Positions 1 to 9,032 of a stretch of DNA of 64,000 nt are shown here, piece after piece. This DNA is from Caldilineaceae bacterium. Its GTDB lineage: Bacteria > Chloroflexota > Anaerolineae > Caldilineales > Caldilineaceae. The number at the start of each line of letters is the position of its first letter. The first letter of the stretch is position 1. Both the position numbers and the translations under genes were made by a program. The DNA lies in NCBI GenBank assembly GCA_022842065.1, contig JALHQH010000007.1, positions 1-64,000 on the forward strand, in the 5' to 3' direction. The notes under the pieces were generated by a model. That model did no database searches. It had not been told where the DNA came from and was given only the letters and a program-made list of their open reading frames with translations.

Positions 1-2796
1 CGACTGGGTTGATGTTTTTTCGGACATTACTGCCCAAGTTGTTGGGGCTGCGGGGCTATATGTTTCAATCCCGCGACTGGGTTGATGTTTTTTCGGACTT
101 GGATGCAGGGGCGGCGTTGTGGTGTAGCTGCCGCGGTGTTTCAATCCCGCGACTGGGTTGATGTTTTTTCGGACGGCAACCTGCGCGCCGCCTATAACAA
201 CTGCGTGGGCGGTTTCAATCCCGCGACTGGGTTGATGTTTTTTCGGACTGGAGCTGGGCCGCGGTCGGTATGTCGCCATGCGCAGTTTCAATCCCGCGAC
301 TGGGTTGATGTTTTTTCGGACTACGCCACACGTTACCCGCAAACGCCCCCATGTTAATGTTTCAATCCCGCGACTGGGTTGATGTTTTTTCGGACTCTGC
401 CTCTGCCAACTCCCGCCACTGCCCATCGACTGTTTCAATCCCGCGACTGGGTTGATGTTTTTTCGGACCCCCATCCCTATCACCAAAGGTGGTGCAAGAG
501 TGGTTTCAATCCCGCGACTGGGTTGATGTTTTTTCGGACCATCCACTAGCGAGTAGGGAGAGATACACTAGCAGAGTTTCAATCCCGCGACTGGGTTGAT
601 GTTTTTTCGGACCTCCCCTGATCGCGCTTGGCAAAAATGCAATAGTTTCAATCCCTCGACTGGGTTGATGTTTTTTCGGACTCATTGCCGAGCAGACGGT
701 GCAGGGGCACATCAGTGTTTCAATCCCTCGACTGGGTTGATGTTTTTTCGGACGTCCAGAAATGGATCGCTTACAAGTTATCCAGGAGCTGTTTCAATCC
801 CTCGACTGGGTTGATGTTTTTTCGGACTTCCCATACCAAAATGCAGGCTTGCCGTTAATCAAGTTTCAATCCCTCGACTGGGTTGATGTTTTTTCGGACG
901 TGCGCAACACCTGTTTCGACATGCGCAAACGCCATGTTTCAATCCCTCGACTGGGTTGATGTTTTTTCGGGCATGTCAGCTTTGTCTACAACAAGACCAG
1001 CGGCCAGTTTCAATCCCTCGACTGGGTTGATGTTTTTTCGGGCGCTGCTTACGCAATTATATGTTATAATTGTGGGACGTTTCAATCCCTCGACTGGGTT
1101 GATGTTTTTTCGGGCTATCTCGATGGCGTTGCAATCATCGAATTCGATGGGGAGTTTCAATCCCTCGACTGGGTTGATGTTTTTTCGGGCTCGACGTAGG
1201 GCACGCCTACATCATAAACAAAATGTTTCAATCCCTCGACTGGGTTGATGTTTTTTCGGGCGAAGTCGATGAGTAAGTGTAAGTGTTAATCTTCTAGTTT
1301 CAATCCCTCGACTGGGTTGATGTTTTTTCGGGCATCGAAGATTGAGAGGCAAGCAATGGCAGCAGAAGAGTTTCAATCCCTCGACTGGGTTGATGTTTTT
1401 TCGGGCATGCGCGTGTGGTTGTCACGGATGGCCAGATAGGTAGTTTCAATCCCTCGACTGGGTTGATGTTTTTTCGGGCAGGATGGCAGCATCACGAGCA
1501 CTGAGTTTGATTACCGTTTCAATCCCTCGACTGGGTTGATGTTTTTTCGGGCTCGTCTGCTGCTGTTGGGCCGCTTCAACACGCGGCACGTTTCAATCCC
1601 TCGACTGGGTTGATGTTTTTTCGGGCGACTGGGGCGATGGCTATGTAATTTGTTTTCAGTTGCGTTTCAATCCCTCGACTGGGTTGATGTTTTTTCGGGC
1701 AGCGTCGTAAACGCGGCCTCGGCCTTGACGCGCCGGTTTCAATCCCTCGACTGGGTTGATGTTTTTTCGGGCTGTTGAAAACAGAGACAATTAGACCAAC
1801 TCTGACAAAGGTTTCAATCCCTCGACTGGGTTGATGTTTTTTCGGGCCAACCGGGACGGCAGCGAGACATGGACGTTCCGTGCCAGTTTCAATCCCTCGA
1901 CTGGGTTGATGTTTTTTCGGGCTCCTCTGCGAAGACGACGTGCTGTTTGCGATACAGGTTTCAATCCCTCGACTGGGTTGATGTTTTTTCGGGCAAGGCG
2001 GCGCAGAAGAGGCGGAAGTAAAAAAGCGGCGAGTTTCAATCCCTCGACTGGGTTGATGTTTTTTCGGGCTTTCGGTAGGGCGGGGATCAAGCCGTAGGCC
2101 TGATCGTTTCAATCCCTCGACTGGGTTGATGTTTTTTCGGGCGCCACTTGCATGGCGCAATGAGGCAATATCGGGACGTTTCAATCCCTCGACTGGGTTG
2201 ATGTTTTTTCGGGCCCTATCTCGGCGCATGTGACCGCGCTATCTGTCGAGTTTCAATCCCTCGACTGGGTTGATGTTTTTTCGGGCGCGTTGGGAGCAGC
2301 GATGCCTGCCCCAATCATAATCACGTTTCAATCCCTCGACTGGGTTGATGTTTTTTCGGGCGCGCATACTGGCCGGCGTGCGGCTGATGAGCTGGTAGTT
2401 TCAATCCCTCGACTGGGTTGATGTTTTTTCGGGCTCGGCATATATGTGGGCGTTCCCTGGTCCATTAGTTTCAATCCCTCGACTGGGTTGATGTTTTTTC
2501 GGGCGCCAACATCCGCGCTCGTTGCGTCGCCAGTTGGTCGTTTCAATCCCTCGACTGGGTTGATGTTTTTTCGGGCGAGTTAGGCGAAATCACTTACGAC
2601 TCTGAGTATGTGTTTCAATCCCTCGACTGGGTTGATGTTTTTTCGGGCGGGGATGTTATCGCTATTTTGAAGGAGGAGCAGGATGGTTTCAATCCCTCGA
2701 CTGGGTTGATGTTTTTTCGGGCCATACTGCCCATCACGTAGGGTGCCCTCGATCGAAGTGTTTCAATCCCTCGACTGGGTTGATGTTTTTTCGGGC
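1..2796 (-). CRISPR. CRISPR array, 38 full repeats plus one partial, open at the left edge
   Basis: A 37-nt repeat recurs every 69-76 nt, separated by unique spacers of about 33-39 nt. Full repeats start at 62, 138, 212, 285, 359 and so on to 2760, and a truncated copy occupies 1-25. On the plus strand each repeat begins GTTTCAATCCC and ends TTTTTTCGG(A/G)C. Read on the minus strand it ends ATTGAAAC, the usual 8-nt 5' handle of type I and III crRNAs, so transcription is inferred to run right to left with the leader beyond 2796. Three repeat variants are stratified: CCCGCG...CGGAC (62-612), CCCTCG...CGGAC (645-899) and CCCTCG...CGGGC (936-2796). No cas gene is present in the window, so the subtype cannot be assigned. 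The ORFs crossing the array are artefacts of the repeat. Confidence 0.98.
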
Positions 2797-3196
2797 GCCT
2801 TGCTCGCTCTGTCCCACCGTCCACTGAGGATTTTAGAAATTTCCCCACGGGACGGCCTAATTCGTCAATTTTAGCGTATGGGGGCTGTTAAAGTGCGTTA
2901 ATGCCGGCCATTTTGTCCCACCAGCGAGCATCACCATTTTTGGCCCACCGTCGGGCCGGTTTCGCCTGCGTTAGGGGCAGTGTAACAGGCAAGGTACCTG
3001 CCCCAGGCGCTTGGCTACCACTGGTGCAACGGCAACATTTTGCTCTTGCGAGCATCACCGCCAGTCGCGTGCCCTACTGCGATGCTCGCTAACGGCCCCA
3101 TGCAACCGCTACCCTTGTTGCTTTCTTTATTATAGCGGCTTTATCCAGCATTGACAAGCCCCAAATTTGCATTGTACTCACAAGTGCCAGTGGGCC
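2797..3196 (-). promoter_or_regulatory. Putative CRISPR leader and gene-free flank
   Basis: This 400-nt stretch follows the last repeat and has no convincing gene. If the array is transcribed on the minus strand, as the ATTGAAAC handle suggests, the leader promoter and integration site should lie here, immediately right of 2796. The region is less GC-rich near 2820-2900 and 3120-3190. No promoter boxes were identified with confidence; the assignment rests on position and repeat orientation only. Confidence 0.45.
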
Positions 3197-4114
3197 TTAA
3201 TGTTGCTGCGCCGGTGAACCCTCGGCTGCCGGCGGCTGGCCGCGCATCAAACTAAGATAATCGGCCAATTCGCAGAGATCAGCCATGCCCAAGGGCCGCT
3301 CACAGTAGAGCACGCGGTCGATCGAGGTCTGCAGGTGGTCAACCAGCCATTGGACCAAATGCCTGGGCGTCTCTGCTTCCACATCGACGCGCAAAACGGG
3401 CGCGCAGACGGTGCGCGGCTTGTCCAGTGGCTTGGGCTGACCGGCCGCGTCGGCCTCTGGCACGCAGACAAAACGGAATTGGTAGACCCCTTTGATCTGC
3501 ATCCCGCAAAAGAGCGTGCCGATAAAATAACGAATTACATCCTCACGCCAGAGCAAACAACAGTGGTCACGGCGGGCTTTGCGGGTGGCGCGCCCGCGCA
3601 AACGCTCTGTTCCTTGTGCATGCACCAGGCGTGGCATGCGGTTTGACATCTTAACCAACCCATAGACCTCGCGCTCCCCGCCATACTTGCCATCGGTTTG
3701 TAAGACGACCAGCAGGTAAAGTCGGCCTGGGGCCAACTTGGGAAAGGGGCGGCCTGGATCAACGGCCAGCGGGGTGAGCAATGGGTAGATGTGCTGCTGG
3801 AAGTAATGGTGCAACCACTGTTGCTGTGGCTCGGTCAGTTCGTGCAGATTGGCCAGCCGCAACCGATAGTAGCGTAAGCGCGGCAGTAATTGGGCATGGA
3901 CGATTTTGCTCGCCTCATTGAGCAGATCGGCAATCTGGGTGGGTGCCAATCCTGCGGCCTGCTGTTCCACACCAGCCTGAGCAACCAGCGCGGCATTGGC
4001 CTCATCTAAATCGCGCGCCATCATGCTCAGCGCGCGCAGCCGTTTATAGACCGAGATCCGGGATGAGCGGACCCGTTTGAAGAGTTGATGGGGTGAAAGC
4101 TGGGTAGTTACCAT
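3197..4114 (-). CDS. Polyphosphate kinase 1 N-terminal/head-domain homologue lacking the catalytic half
   Basis: The product, about 305 residues, resembles the first half of polyphosphate kinase PPK1. It has an N-terminal helical region with leucine-rich segments and a head-domain signature in which a YF..HIYPLLTPLAVDPGRPFP-like stretch is clear. The similarity ends near the end of the head domain, at a segment like VLYCERPLGMADL. The C1 and C2 catalytic domains, with the autophosphorylated His and ATP site, are missing, and the protein is less than half the usual 690-720 residues. ATG at 4114 is chosen over an upstream TTG at 4144; neither has a strong ribosome binding site. It could be a regulatory or polyphosphate-binding paralogue, or a 5' remnant. 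It stands alone between the CRISPR flank and a sulfatase. Confidence 0.72.
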   Translation of the reverse strand: MVTTQLSPHQLFKRVRSSRISVYKRLRALSMMARDLDEANAALVAQAGVEQQAAGLAPTQIADLLNEASKIVHAQLLPRLRYYRLRLANLHELTEPQQQWLHHYFQQHIYPLLTPLAVDPGRPFPKLAPGRLYLLVVLQTDGKYGGEREVYGLVKMSNRMPRLVHAQGTERLRGRATRKARRDHCCLLWREDVIRYFIGTLFCGMQIKGVYQFRFVCVPEADAAGQPKPLDKPRTVCAPVLRVDVEAETPRHLVQWLVDHLQTSIDRVLYCERPLGMADLCELADYLSLMRGQPPAAEGSPAQQH

Positions 4115-4174
4115 AGTGACAATAAATTCTACACCAACGGCCAAAACAATGCAAAACTTACAAAAAAGTTAACT

Positions 4175-5563
4175 TCAGCGACCAATATGGGCGTCACGCA
4201 CCTCGGCAATCGTGGCGCGGCGTTGTCCGCTTGGTTGGGTGGGGGCGGCTGTAATCGTTGGGGCCTGTTCGCCCGCCGCCACCATGCGGGTAATCAAGCG
4301 CGCCCGTAAATCCGCTTTGATCGGTTCATAAGCCGCTTGGTTAATCAAATTAGTCAGCTCATGCGGATCGGCCTCCAGATCATAGAGAAATTCTTCGACA
4401 TAGTGATCGGACCCCGGCGCACTGTTGCCATCGGCCCCCGGCACACAGACGCTATACTTCCAACGTGCCGTGCGCAGGGCGCGGCCGATCTGTGACTCAC
4501 TGATCTGCATAAAGACTTCTGCCGGCCACGCCTGGCCTTCACCCCGCAAGTGGGGCAACAGCGAGTGCCCCTGCATCTGTGCCGGGATCGGCAAACCCGC
4601 GGCGTCGAGCAACGTCGGCGGCAGATCGAGCAGGCTGACCAGTTCACGTCGGCGGCCACCCCCCATAAAACCGGGGCCATAGAGCGCGGTCGGCACGCGG
4701 ATCGAGCTTTCGTGGCAGGAGCGTTTATACTCAGCGTTGCGCGTTTTGAAGTGACAGCCATGATCGGCGGTAAAGAGAATGATCGTGTTGTCCAGCAGAT
4801 CCAAGCTCTTAAGCGCATCGAGCAAGCGCCCGAGCGCTTCATCCAACCGCTTGATCATCCCATAGTAGCCGCCCAGATGCGCATGGGTCGAGCCACCTAA
4901 TGCGGCCAGATCGGCGGGAATGCCTTTGCCGGTATAGCGGGCTCGATAGCCATCCGGTGGTGGGTAATCGTCCATATTGTTCTGGTGATGGGGCTCGATG
5001 TAAGAGAGAAAAAGAAAGAAGGGATCGGTTTGATGGGCGTCGATATAACGAATCGCCGCATCGGTCTGGCCATCGACCCGATAGCCGGGCAACTTTACCG
5101 GCTGATTGTCATTGTCATACATTACCAGATCATAGGGGCCGGAGGTGAATTCGAGCAGGTTAGAGGCGAGCCAGTAATCATAGCCACCTCGTTCGGCCTG
5201 CGGCACTGGATCATGGGCAGCGAGATGCCATTTGCCGATATAGCCGGTGGCATAGCCCGCTGCGCCAAAACAATGGGCCAGGGTGACGGCGTCGGCGGCC
5301 AGCGTTTTGCTATTTTTCCAGACGCCGGTTTCGGTGGCATACATGCCCGTTTGTAGACAGGAACGCGCCGGCCCACAGACGGGTTGGCAGGTAAACGAAT
5401 AGTGGACATCGGTGCCCTGTTGCGCGATGCGGTCAAAGTTGGGGGTGAGATCTAATTCATTGCCATGAATGCCGGTTGAATCCCAACGCTGCTGATCGGT
5501 GAAAAAGACAATCACGTTGGGCCGACGTTTGGTGGTGGGATTGGGTGTTGCGGACTCGGCCAT
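4175..5563 (-). CDS. Sulfatase (type I, formylglycine-dependent)
   Basis: A 462-residue alkaline-phosphatase-superfamily sulfatase. The N-terminus has the metal-binding strand NVIVFFTDQQRWD. The C-x-P-x-R motif (C-G-P-A-R) near residue 64 is the site where Cys is converted to formylglycine, followed by GYIGKWHL. A second metal site TADHGCHF lies near residue 268, and the C-terminal subdomain carries YDLEADPHELTNL. No signal peptide is visible, so it is probably cytoplasmic or exported by another route. The family hydrolyses sulfate esters of sugars, choline or aryl groups; the substrate cannot be read from the sequence. An AAGGGAG ribosome binding site precedes the ATG. Its upstream neighbour is a decayed sugar ABC permease, so it may once have belonged to a sulfated-glycan utilisation locus. 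Confidence 0.93.
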   Translation of the reverse strand: MAESATPNPTTKRRPNVIVFFTDQQRWDSTGIHGNELDLTPNFDRIAQQGTDVHYSFTCQPVCGPARSCLQTGMYATETGVWKNSKTLAADAVTLAHCFGAAGYATGYIGKWHLAAHDPVPQAERGGYDYWLASNLLEFTSGPYDLVMYDNDNQPVKLPGYRVDGQTDAAIRYIDAHQTDPFFLFLSYIEPHHQNNMDDYPPPDGYRARYTGKGIPADLAALGGSTHAHLGGYYGMIKRLDEALGRLLDALKSLDLLDNTIILFTADHGCHFKTRNAEYKRSCHESSIRVPTALYGPGFMGGGRRRELVSLLDLPPTLLDAAGLPIPAQMQGHSLLPHLRGEGQAWPAEVFMQISESQIGRALRTARWKYSVCVPGADGNSAPGSDHYVEEFLYDLEADPHELTNLINQAAYEPIKADLRARLITRMVAAGEQAPTITAAPTQPSGQRRATIAEVRDAHIGR

Positions 5564-5607
5564 ACAATGCTCCCTTCAACATAGAGTTGGTAATTTGTAA
5601 CAATTCA

Positions 5608-5756
5608 CCTCACCCCCGGCCCCTCTCCAAACTGGAGAGGGGGTCAGGGGGTGAGGTAGATCGGCCCATCCTTACCTTAATCGCAGTGTCCCTAACCCTC
5701 CCCTTGGGGAGGGAACAGTTCCTCCCCCAAGGGGGAGGTTGGGAGGGGGCCTTTTT
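5608..5756. repeat. Two palindromic C/G-rich intergenic repeats
   Basis: Two adjacent hairpins. The first has arms at about 5608-5628 and 5634-5656 (CCTCACCCCC... paired with ...GGGGGTGAGG). The second spans about 5691-5753 with CCTCCCC...GGGGAGG-type arms. The second belongs to the same family as the longer palindrome at 28146-28222. They resemble genome-wide repetitive extragenic palindromes and may act as terminators of the sulfatase locus or simply be mobile palindromic repeats. Confidence 0.7.
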
Positions 5757-5826
5757 ACCGAAACAATTACTTAACTCTCATTAACGCACTTTGCATACCA
5801 ACAGGTGTGTTTCAACCGCCTGCTGC

Positions 5827-6603
5827 TCACCGACGATCTTCGCCTTCATAATAAACCCAGGAATTTGACGTGCGCTGGACGATCAAGGTCAGCACCAGAA
5901 TATACAAAAAGAGGACCCAAGCGAGCGAGCTGCCATAGCCCATGCGGAAATATTGAAAGGCATTCTGGTAGAGATAGATCAGGAAAAAGATCGGTGGGGA
6001 TGCCCTGTAGCCCGGCCAGGTAGATAATCGCGCCGGCCCCCACGCCCCACAGACTCATCCCGATCAATGAGGGCAGTGCCCAATTCGGATCACCCAGCCA
6101 ACTGGGGCCACGAATCCCCACAGAGGAGAGTAGGGCATTAAAGAGGCCAAATTCACCGGAGAAGAGCCAGCGCCAAAGCAACGCCACCGCCGCCCCGGAA
6201 AGGACCGAGGGCAGGTAGAAGGCCGTGCGGTAAAAGCGTAGCCCGACGATCTAGCTGTTGAGCAGCAGCGCCAAGATCAGCCCAAAGACCAGATGCAGCG
6301 GCACGCTGACAACGGCGTAGATCGTAGTCACTTTGAGCGCCTGGGTGACCAGCGTGTCATTGAACATCGCTTCAATGTTATGTTGGCCAGCCCCACCCAC
6401 TGTGGACTGCTGATTAGCTCCCATTCAGTAAACGCAATCAGCAGCGACGCGATCATCGGGCCAAGCGTCCAGAGCACAAAGCCAAGGATCCAGGGTGAGG
6501 CAAAGAGCTACCCTTCCAGGTTGCGCGGCAAGGTGTTACGGCTAAAGCGCGCGCGCCGCTGGGGCGGCAGGGTAGTCGGCGATTGCTTGGCAATGGTTGT
6601 CAA
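5827..6603 (-). pseudogene. Decayed sugar ABC transporter permease (MalF/UgpA-like)
   Basis: Reading the minus strand from a TTG at 6603 gives an N-terminus typical of a sugar ABC permease. It includes FASPWILGFVLWTLGPMIAS and AFYLPSVLSGAAVALLWRWLF, but there are in-frame stops at about 6508 and 6253, where a sense codon is expected. After GLQGIPT near 6010 the frame shifts and continues as FLIYLYQNAFQYFRMGYG...LTLIVQRTSN, which is the usual C-terminus, ending at the stop at 5827-5829. Roughly 70 residues containing the EAA loop that contacts the ATPase are absent between these parts. The gene therefore has at least two nonsense mutations, one frameshift and one internal deletion. No partner permease, binding protein or ATPase lies next to it. 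Confidence 0.85.
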
Positions 6604-6738
6604 TGATACTTCCTTCTGCGGGCATGTGTACTACGTCGATCATGGCCACTGTTCTTGGTGGTGAAAGCAGCACTTTTGCTAGAAATTGCCTAAAGTATTT
6701 CTTGAGAATTTCCGGTAAACTTTTTGTTATCATCAATA

Positions 6739-6873
6739 CTCAGTCAGCCACAACGTGTAGTTCGCATCCCCAGATGCGAACGGGTGTCTGCATCCCCAGA
6801 TGCAGACTACAGGTTGCTCAGTCAGCCACAACGTGTAGTTCGCATCCCCAGATGCGAACGGGTGTCTGCATCC
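6739..6873. repeat. 57-bp direct repeat (two copies) with internal hairpins
   Basis: Two identical 57-bp copies lie at 6739-6795 and 6817-6873, 78 bp apart. Each contains the hairpin GTTCGCATC-CCCA-GATGCGAAC. A related hairpin, TCTGCATC-CCCA-GATGCAGA, lies between them at about 6787-6807, and partial copies with the GATGCG core continue to about 6990. The block separates the permease pseudogene from the next genes. It looks like a palindromic repeat family rather than a coding region. Confidence 0.8.
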
Positions 6874-7029
6874 TCATAGATACGACAAATAGAGTTGGCA
6901 CCAAGCGGGCTGCGCATCAGGGGATGCGCAGTAGACGATTGTGCCATGTTAATCTATGTTGTCTATCAGATGCGAACTACACGTTGCGGTCCACTTATTT
7001 TATACATATGGCAGCGACAGGAGCGCACT

Positions 7030-7113
7030 ATGGACACCAATTTACTCATCATCGCTTTTTTGATCGTTGGGCTGATCGCCAATTTTACTGTGTTGGCCAG
7101 TGCCGATGAATAA
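7030..7113 (+). CDS. Small single-pass membrane peptide (27 aa)
   Basis: A short reading frame, MDTNLLIIAFLIVGLIANF..., encodes 27 residues with one hydrophobic helix (residues 4-23) and an acidic C-terminus (ADE). An AGGAG ribosome binding site at 7019-7023 stands 6 nt from the ATG, which is better than chance. The frame ends just before the convergent gene at 7122. No family is recognised. It may be a genuine small membrane protein, but the length means coincidence cannot be excluded. Confidence 0.45.
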   Translation: MDTNLLIIAFLIVGLIANFTVLASADE

Positions 7114-7121
7114 CAATTTGT

Positions 7122-8888
7122 TTACGACCAGGGAAAGGCCAGGGTTGGTTGATTCGTATAGCGTTTCATTTGCAGGGTTAGTCTAGCCCCGCAGCCGGGC
7201 GCTAACTTGACTGTGAATGAACTGTGATCCACCTCATGGGTTTTCCCACCCACGCGCACACTTTCGATCTGATGTTCAGCGTAGGCCCCACCGCTGACAA
7301 TGACGGTGCGGCTGACCAGGGGATTGGTATTGACCAGCACTACCACTGTTTCAGTGTCACTCAGCTTCTCGACCAGCGCGCCCACGTCTTCGGGAATGCC
7401 CGCGCGTTGCCGTTCGGGGTCGAAGTAGCGCAGCCGTGCATACAAGGCCGCGCCCTCGCGCCCCGTCGGTAGCCCACCCAACATTAACTCGGTGAGCGCT
7501 TCCGTCGTGGCTGGGTTGATGTGATTCATATCGTCGGAGAGGCGCGTATCGGGGGTCGTCGTGTCATTGTGCATCAACTCGACTTTGTGGCGGACTTGGG
7601 CCATCGCCTTTTGGAGCGCTTCGACTGGATAGTCGGGGTTTTTACCTTGCAGATACTCCACCCACGGGCTTTGATAGACCAGGCGCAGATCCTCCGGTTT
7701 CATCGACCAATAATAGACCTCCAGCCCACCGGAATGGAAGGGATAGGGCTTCCAATCATACCAATCTTCCGCCCCAAAATAGTCGCCAAAGGCATTCGGC
7801 CACATCGTCTTGCCGTCGATCTCGCGTGCATTGGCGTTGATATAGTCGATCACCCCGCGCCAGGTATCCACATAGCGTTGGTCGCCGGTGAGCAGTAGGG
7901 CGTTGCCAAAACCGTAGAGCGCACGCACATGGAAATAGGTGCGATGGGCCAATTCACCGGTCTGCGGCACGGTCACGGTAAAGCCCCAGCCATAGACGCC
8001 ACCATACCAGCGCCCGCCGGCGTCGCTGCCGATCTTGCCATCCAGCCCAACGTTGGTGGGGATGATGCCGCCATTTTCTACCGTGCGTGCCACCCAGCCA
8101 TCCACATATTCGATGACCCAATCCCGATATTTTGCTTCTTTGGTCAGGGCATAGGCATTCAGCCCCAGCGTCGTCGTGCAGAGGTTGAGCGGGTTGTCAC
8201 CAACGACATCGTTGTAATCTTTAAAGTGGGCGACAAATTGTTCATAATTCTGCTCGCCATGCGCGGCGTGGAAACGGCCCTCAACTTCAATCGGATCGCC
8301 GGCCCAATCCAGCCCCGTGGCCTTGCGCAACAGGGGACCACGGCTGCCGTTGAACATGCTGCGGATAATTTTGTGTTCGGGGTCATAGTTGGGGGCTTGG
8401 GGATCTTCATTTAGATAGAAGCCGGCATAGCGCCGTGACCGTTGTAACAAGCGGCGGTCGGTGGGGTTGCAAAGCCCTTGCAGATAGAAGGCCGAAAAGC
8501 CCTCGCCATTGTGGAACCAGTCAAACATCACGGGGAATTCTTTGTAATACATGCCATCGCGCGCCAGCTCTACTTCCACCGTCTTCGCTTCGGTGTACTG
8601 GCGCAGATGGCCTTCCCACGCCCGCTGGTACAGGTCGAGGATGCGCTCATCGGCCCCTAAGGCGTAAAGCATGGTCCAGTTGAGAAAATTTTCCGCGGCG
8701 TCATCTGGCCCATCATTGCCACCCCAACGGGGGACACAGCATAAGTAGCCCCGCTCATCGAAGTAATGATCAAAAAATTCTTGGCAGGCCGTTACCTGGA
8801 TCCGCAACAACTCACGCTCCAACAAGGCCCAATACGGTGGCACCATTGGCGTATCAACATTGATAACGGTGTTAGCTTTAACCGACAT
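7122..8888 (-). CDS. Large helical protein of unknown function, possibly an (alpha/alpha)-barrel carbohydrate-active enzyme
   Basis: The product has 588 residues starting at the ATG at 8888 (MSVKANTV), chosen over an upstream start that would add a segment encoded by repetitive DNA. The sequence is rich in Trp, Tyr and His and has repeated helix pairs such as ENFLNWTMLYALGA, DWVIEYVDGWVART and YFHVRALYGFGNALLLTGDQRY. This pattern is typical of (alpha/alpha)6 toroids found in glycoside hydrolases, epimerases and polysaccharide lyases. The C-terminal 90 residues look like a beta-sandwich domain (ETVVVLVNTNPLVSRTVIVSGG). There is no signal peptide. I do not recognise the exact family. Sulfatase and sugar-permease remnants nearby fit a glycan-related role, but this is inference. 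Confidence 0.6.
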   Translation of the reverse strand: MSVKANTVINVDTPMVPPYWALLERELLRIQVTACQEFFDHYFDERGYLCCVPRWGGNDGPDDAAENFLNWTMLYALGADERILDLYQRAWEGHLRQYTEAKTVEVELARDGMYYKEFPVMFDWFHNGEGFSAFYLQGLCNPTDRRLLQRSRRYAGFYLNEDPQAPNYDPEHKIIRSMFNGSRGPLLRKATGLDWAGDPIEVEGRFHAAHGEQNYEQFVAHFKDYNDVVGDNPLNLCTTTLGLNAYALTKEAKYRDWVIEYVDGWVARTVENGGIIPTNVGLDGKIGSDAGGRWYGGVYGWGFTVTVPQTGELAHRTYFHVRALYGFGNALLLTGDQRYVDTWRGVIDYINANAREIDGKTMWPNAFGDYFGAEDWYDWKPYPFHSGGLEVYYWSMKPEDLRLVYQSPWVEYLQGKNPDYPVEALQKAMAQVRHKVELMHNDTTTPDTRLSDDMNHINPATTEALTELMLGGLPTGREGAALYARLRYFDPERQRAGIPEDVGALVEKLSDTETVVVLVNTNPLVSRTVIVSGGAYAEHQIESVRVGGKTHEVDHSSFTVKLAPGCGARLTLQMKRYTNQPTLAFPWS

Positions 8889-8924
8889 GGTTATGATCCT
8901 GTCTCGTTTGAAGGGAGGATGGAG

Positions 8925-9032
8925 TAAAACGTAAAACGTAAAACGATACATCCCCCTTTACGTTTTACGCATTACGTTTTACGCATTACGTTTTACGCAT
9001 TACGTTTTACGCATTACGTTTTACGCATTACG
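8925..9032. repeat. Simple tandem repeat of a 14-bp unit
   Basis: A unit ACGTTTTACGCATT is repeated about five times between about 8955 and 9032. It is preceded by GTAAAACGTAAAACG at about 8925-8946, the reverse complement of the same motif, so the block can fold on itself. It sits between two minus-strand genes. A similar TTACGTTTTACG-type tract occurs at 55488-55580, so this is a dispersed short repeat family of the genome. Confidence 0.85.

Noticed and set aside
82..2848. Many reading frames within the CRISPR array on both strands
   Set aside because: They translate the repeat over and over (for example FNPSTGLMFFRA or KKHQPSRGIET) and have no conserved protein features; they are artefacts of a repeat free of stops.
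3335..3646. Plus-strand frame opposite the PPK-like gene
   Set aside because: Antisense shadow of a gene with recognisable PPK1 head-domain motifs.
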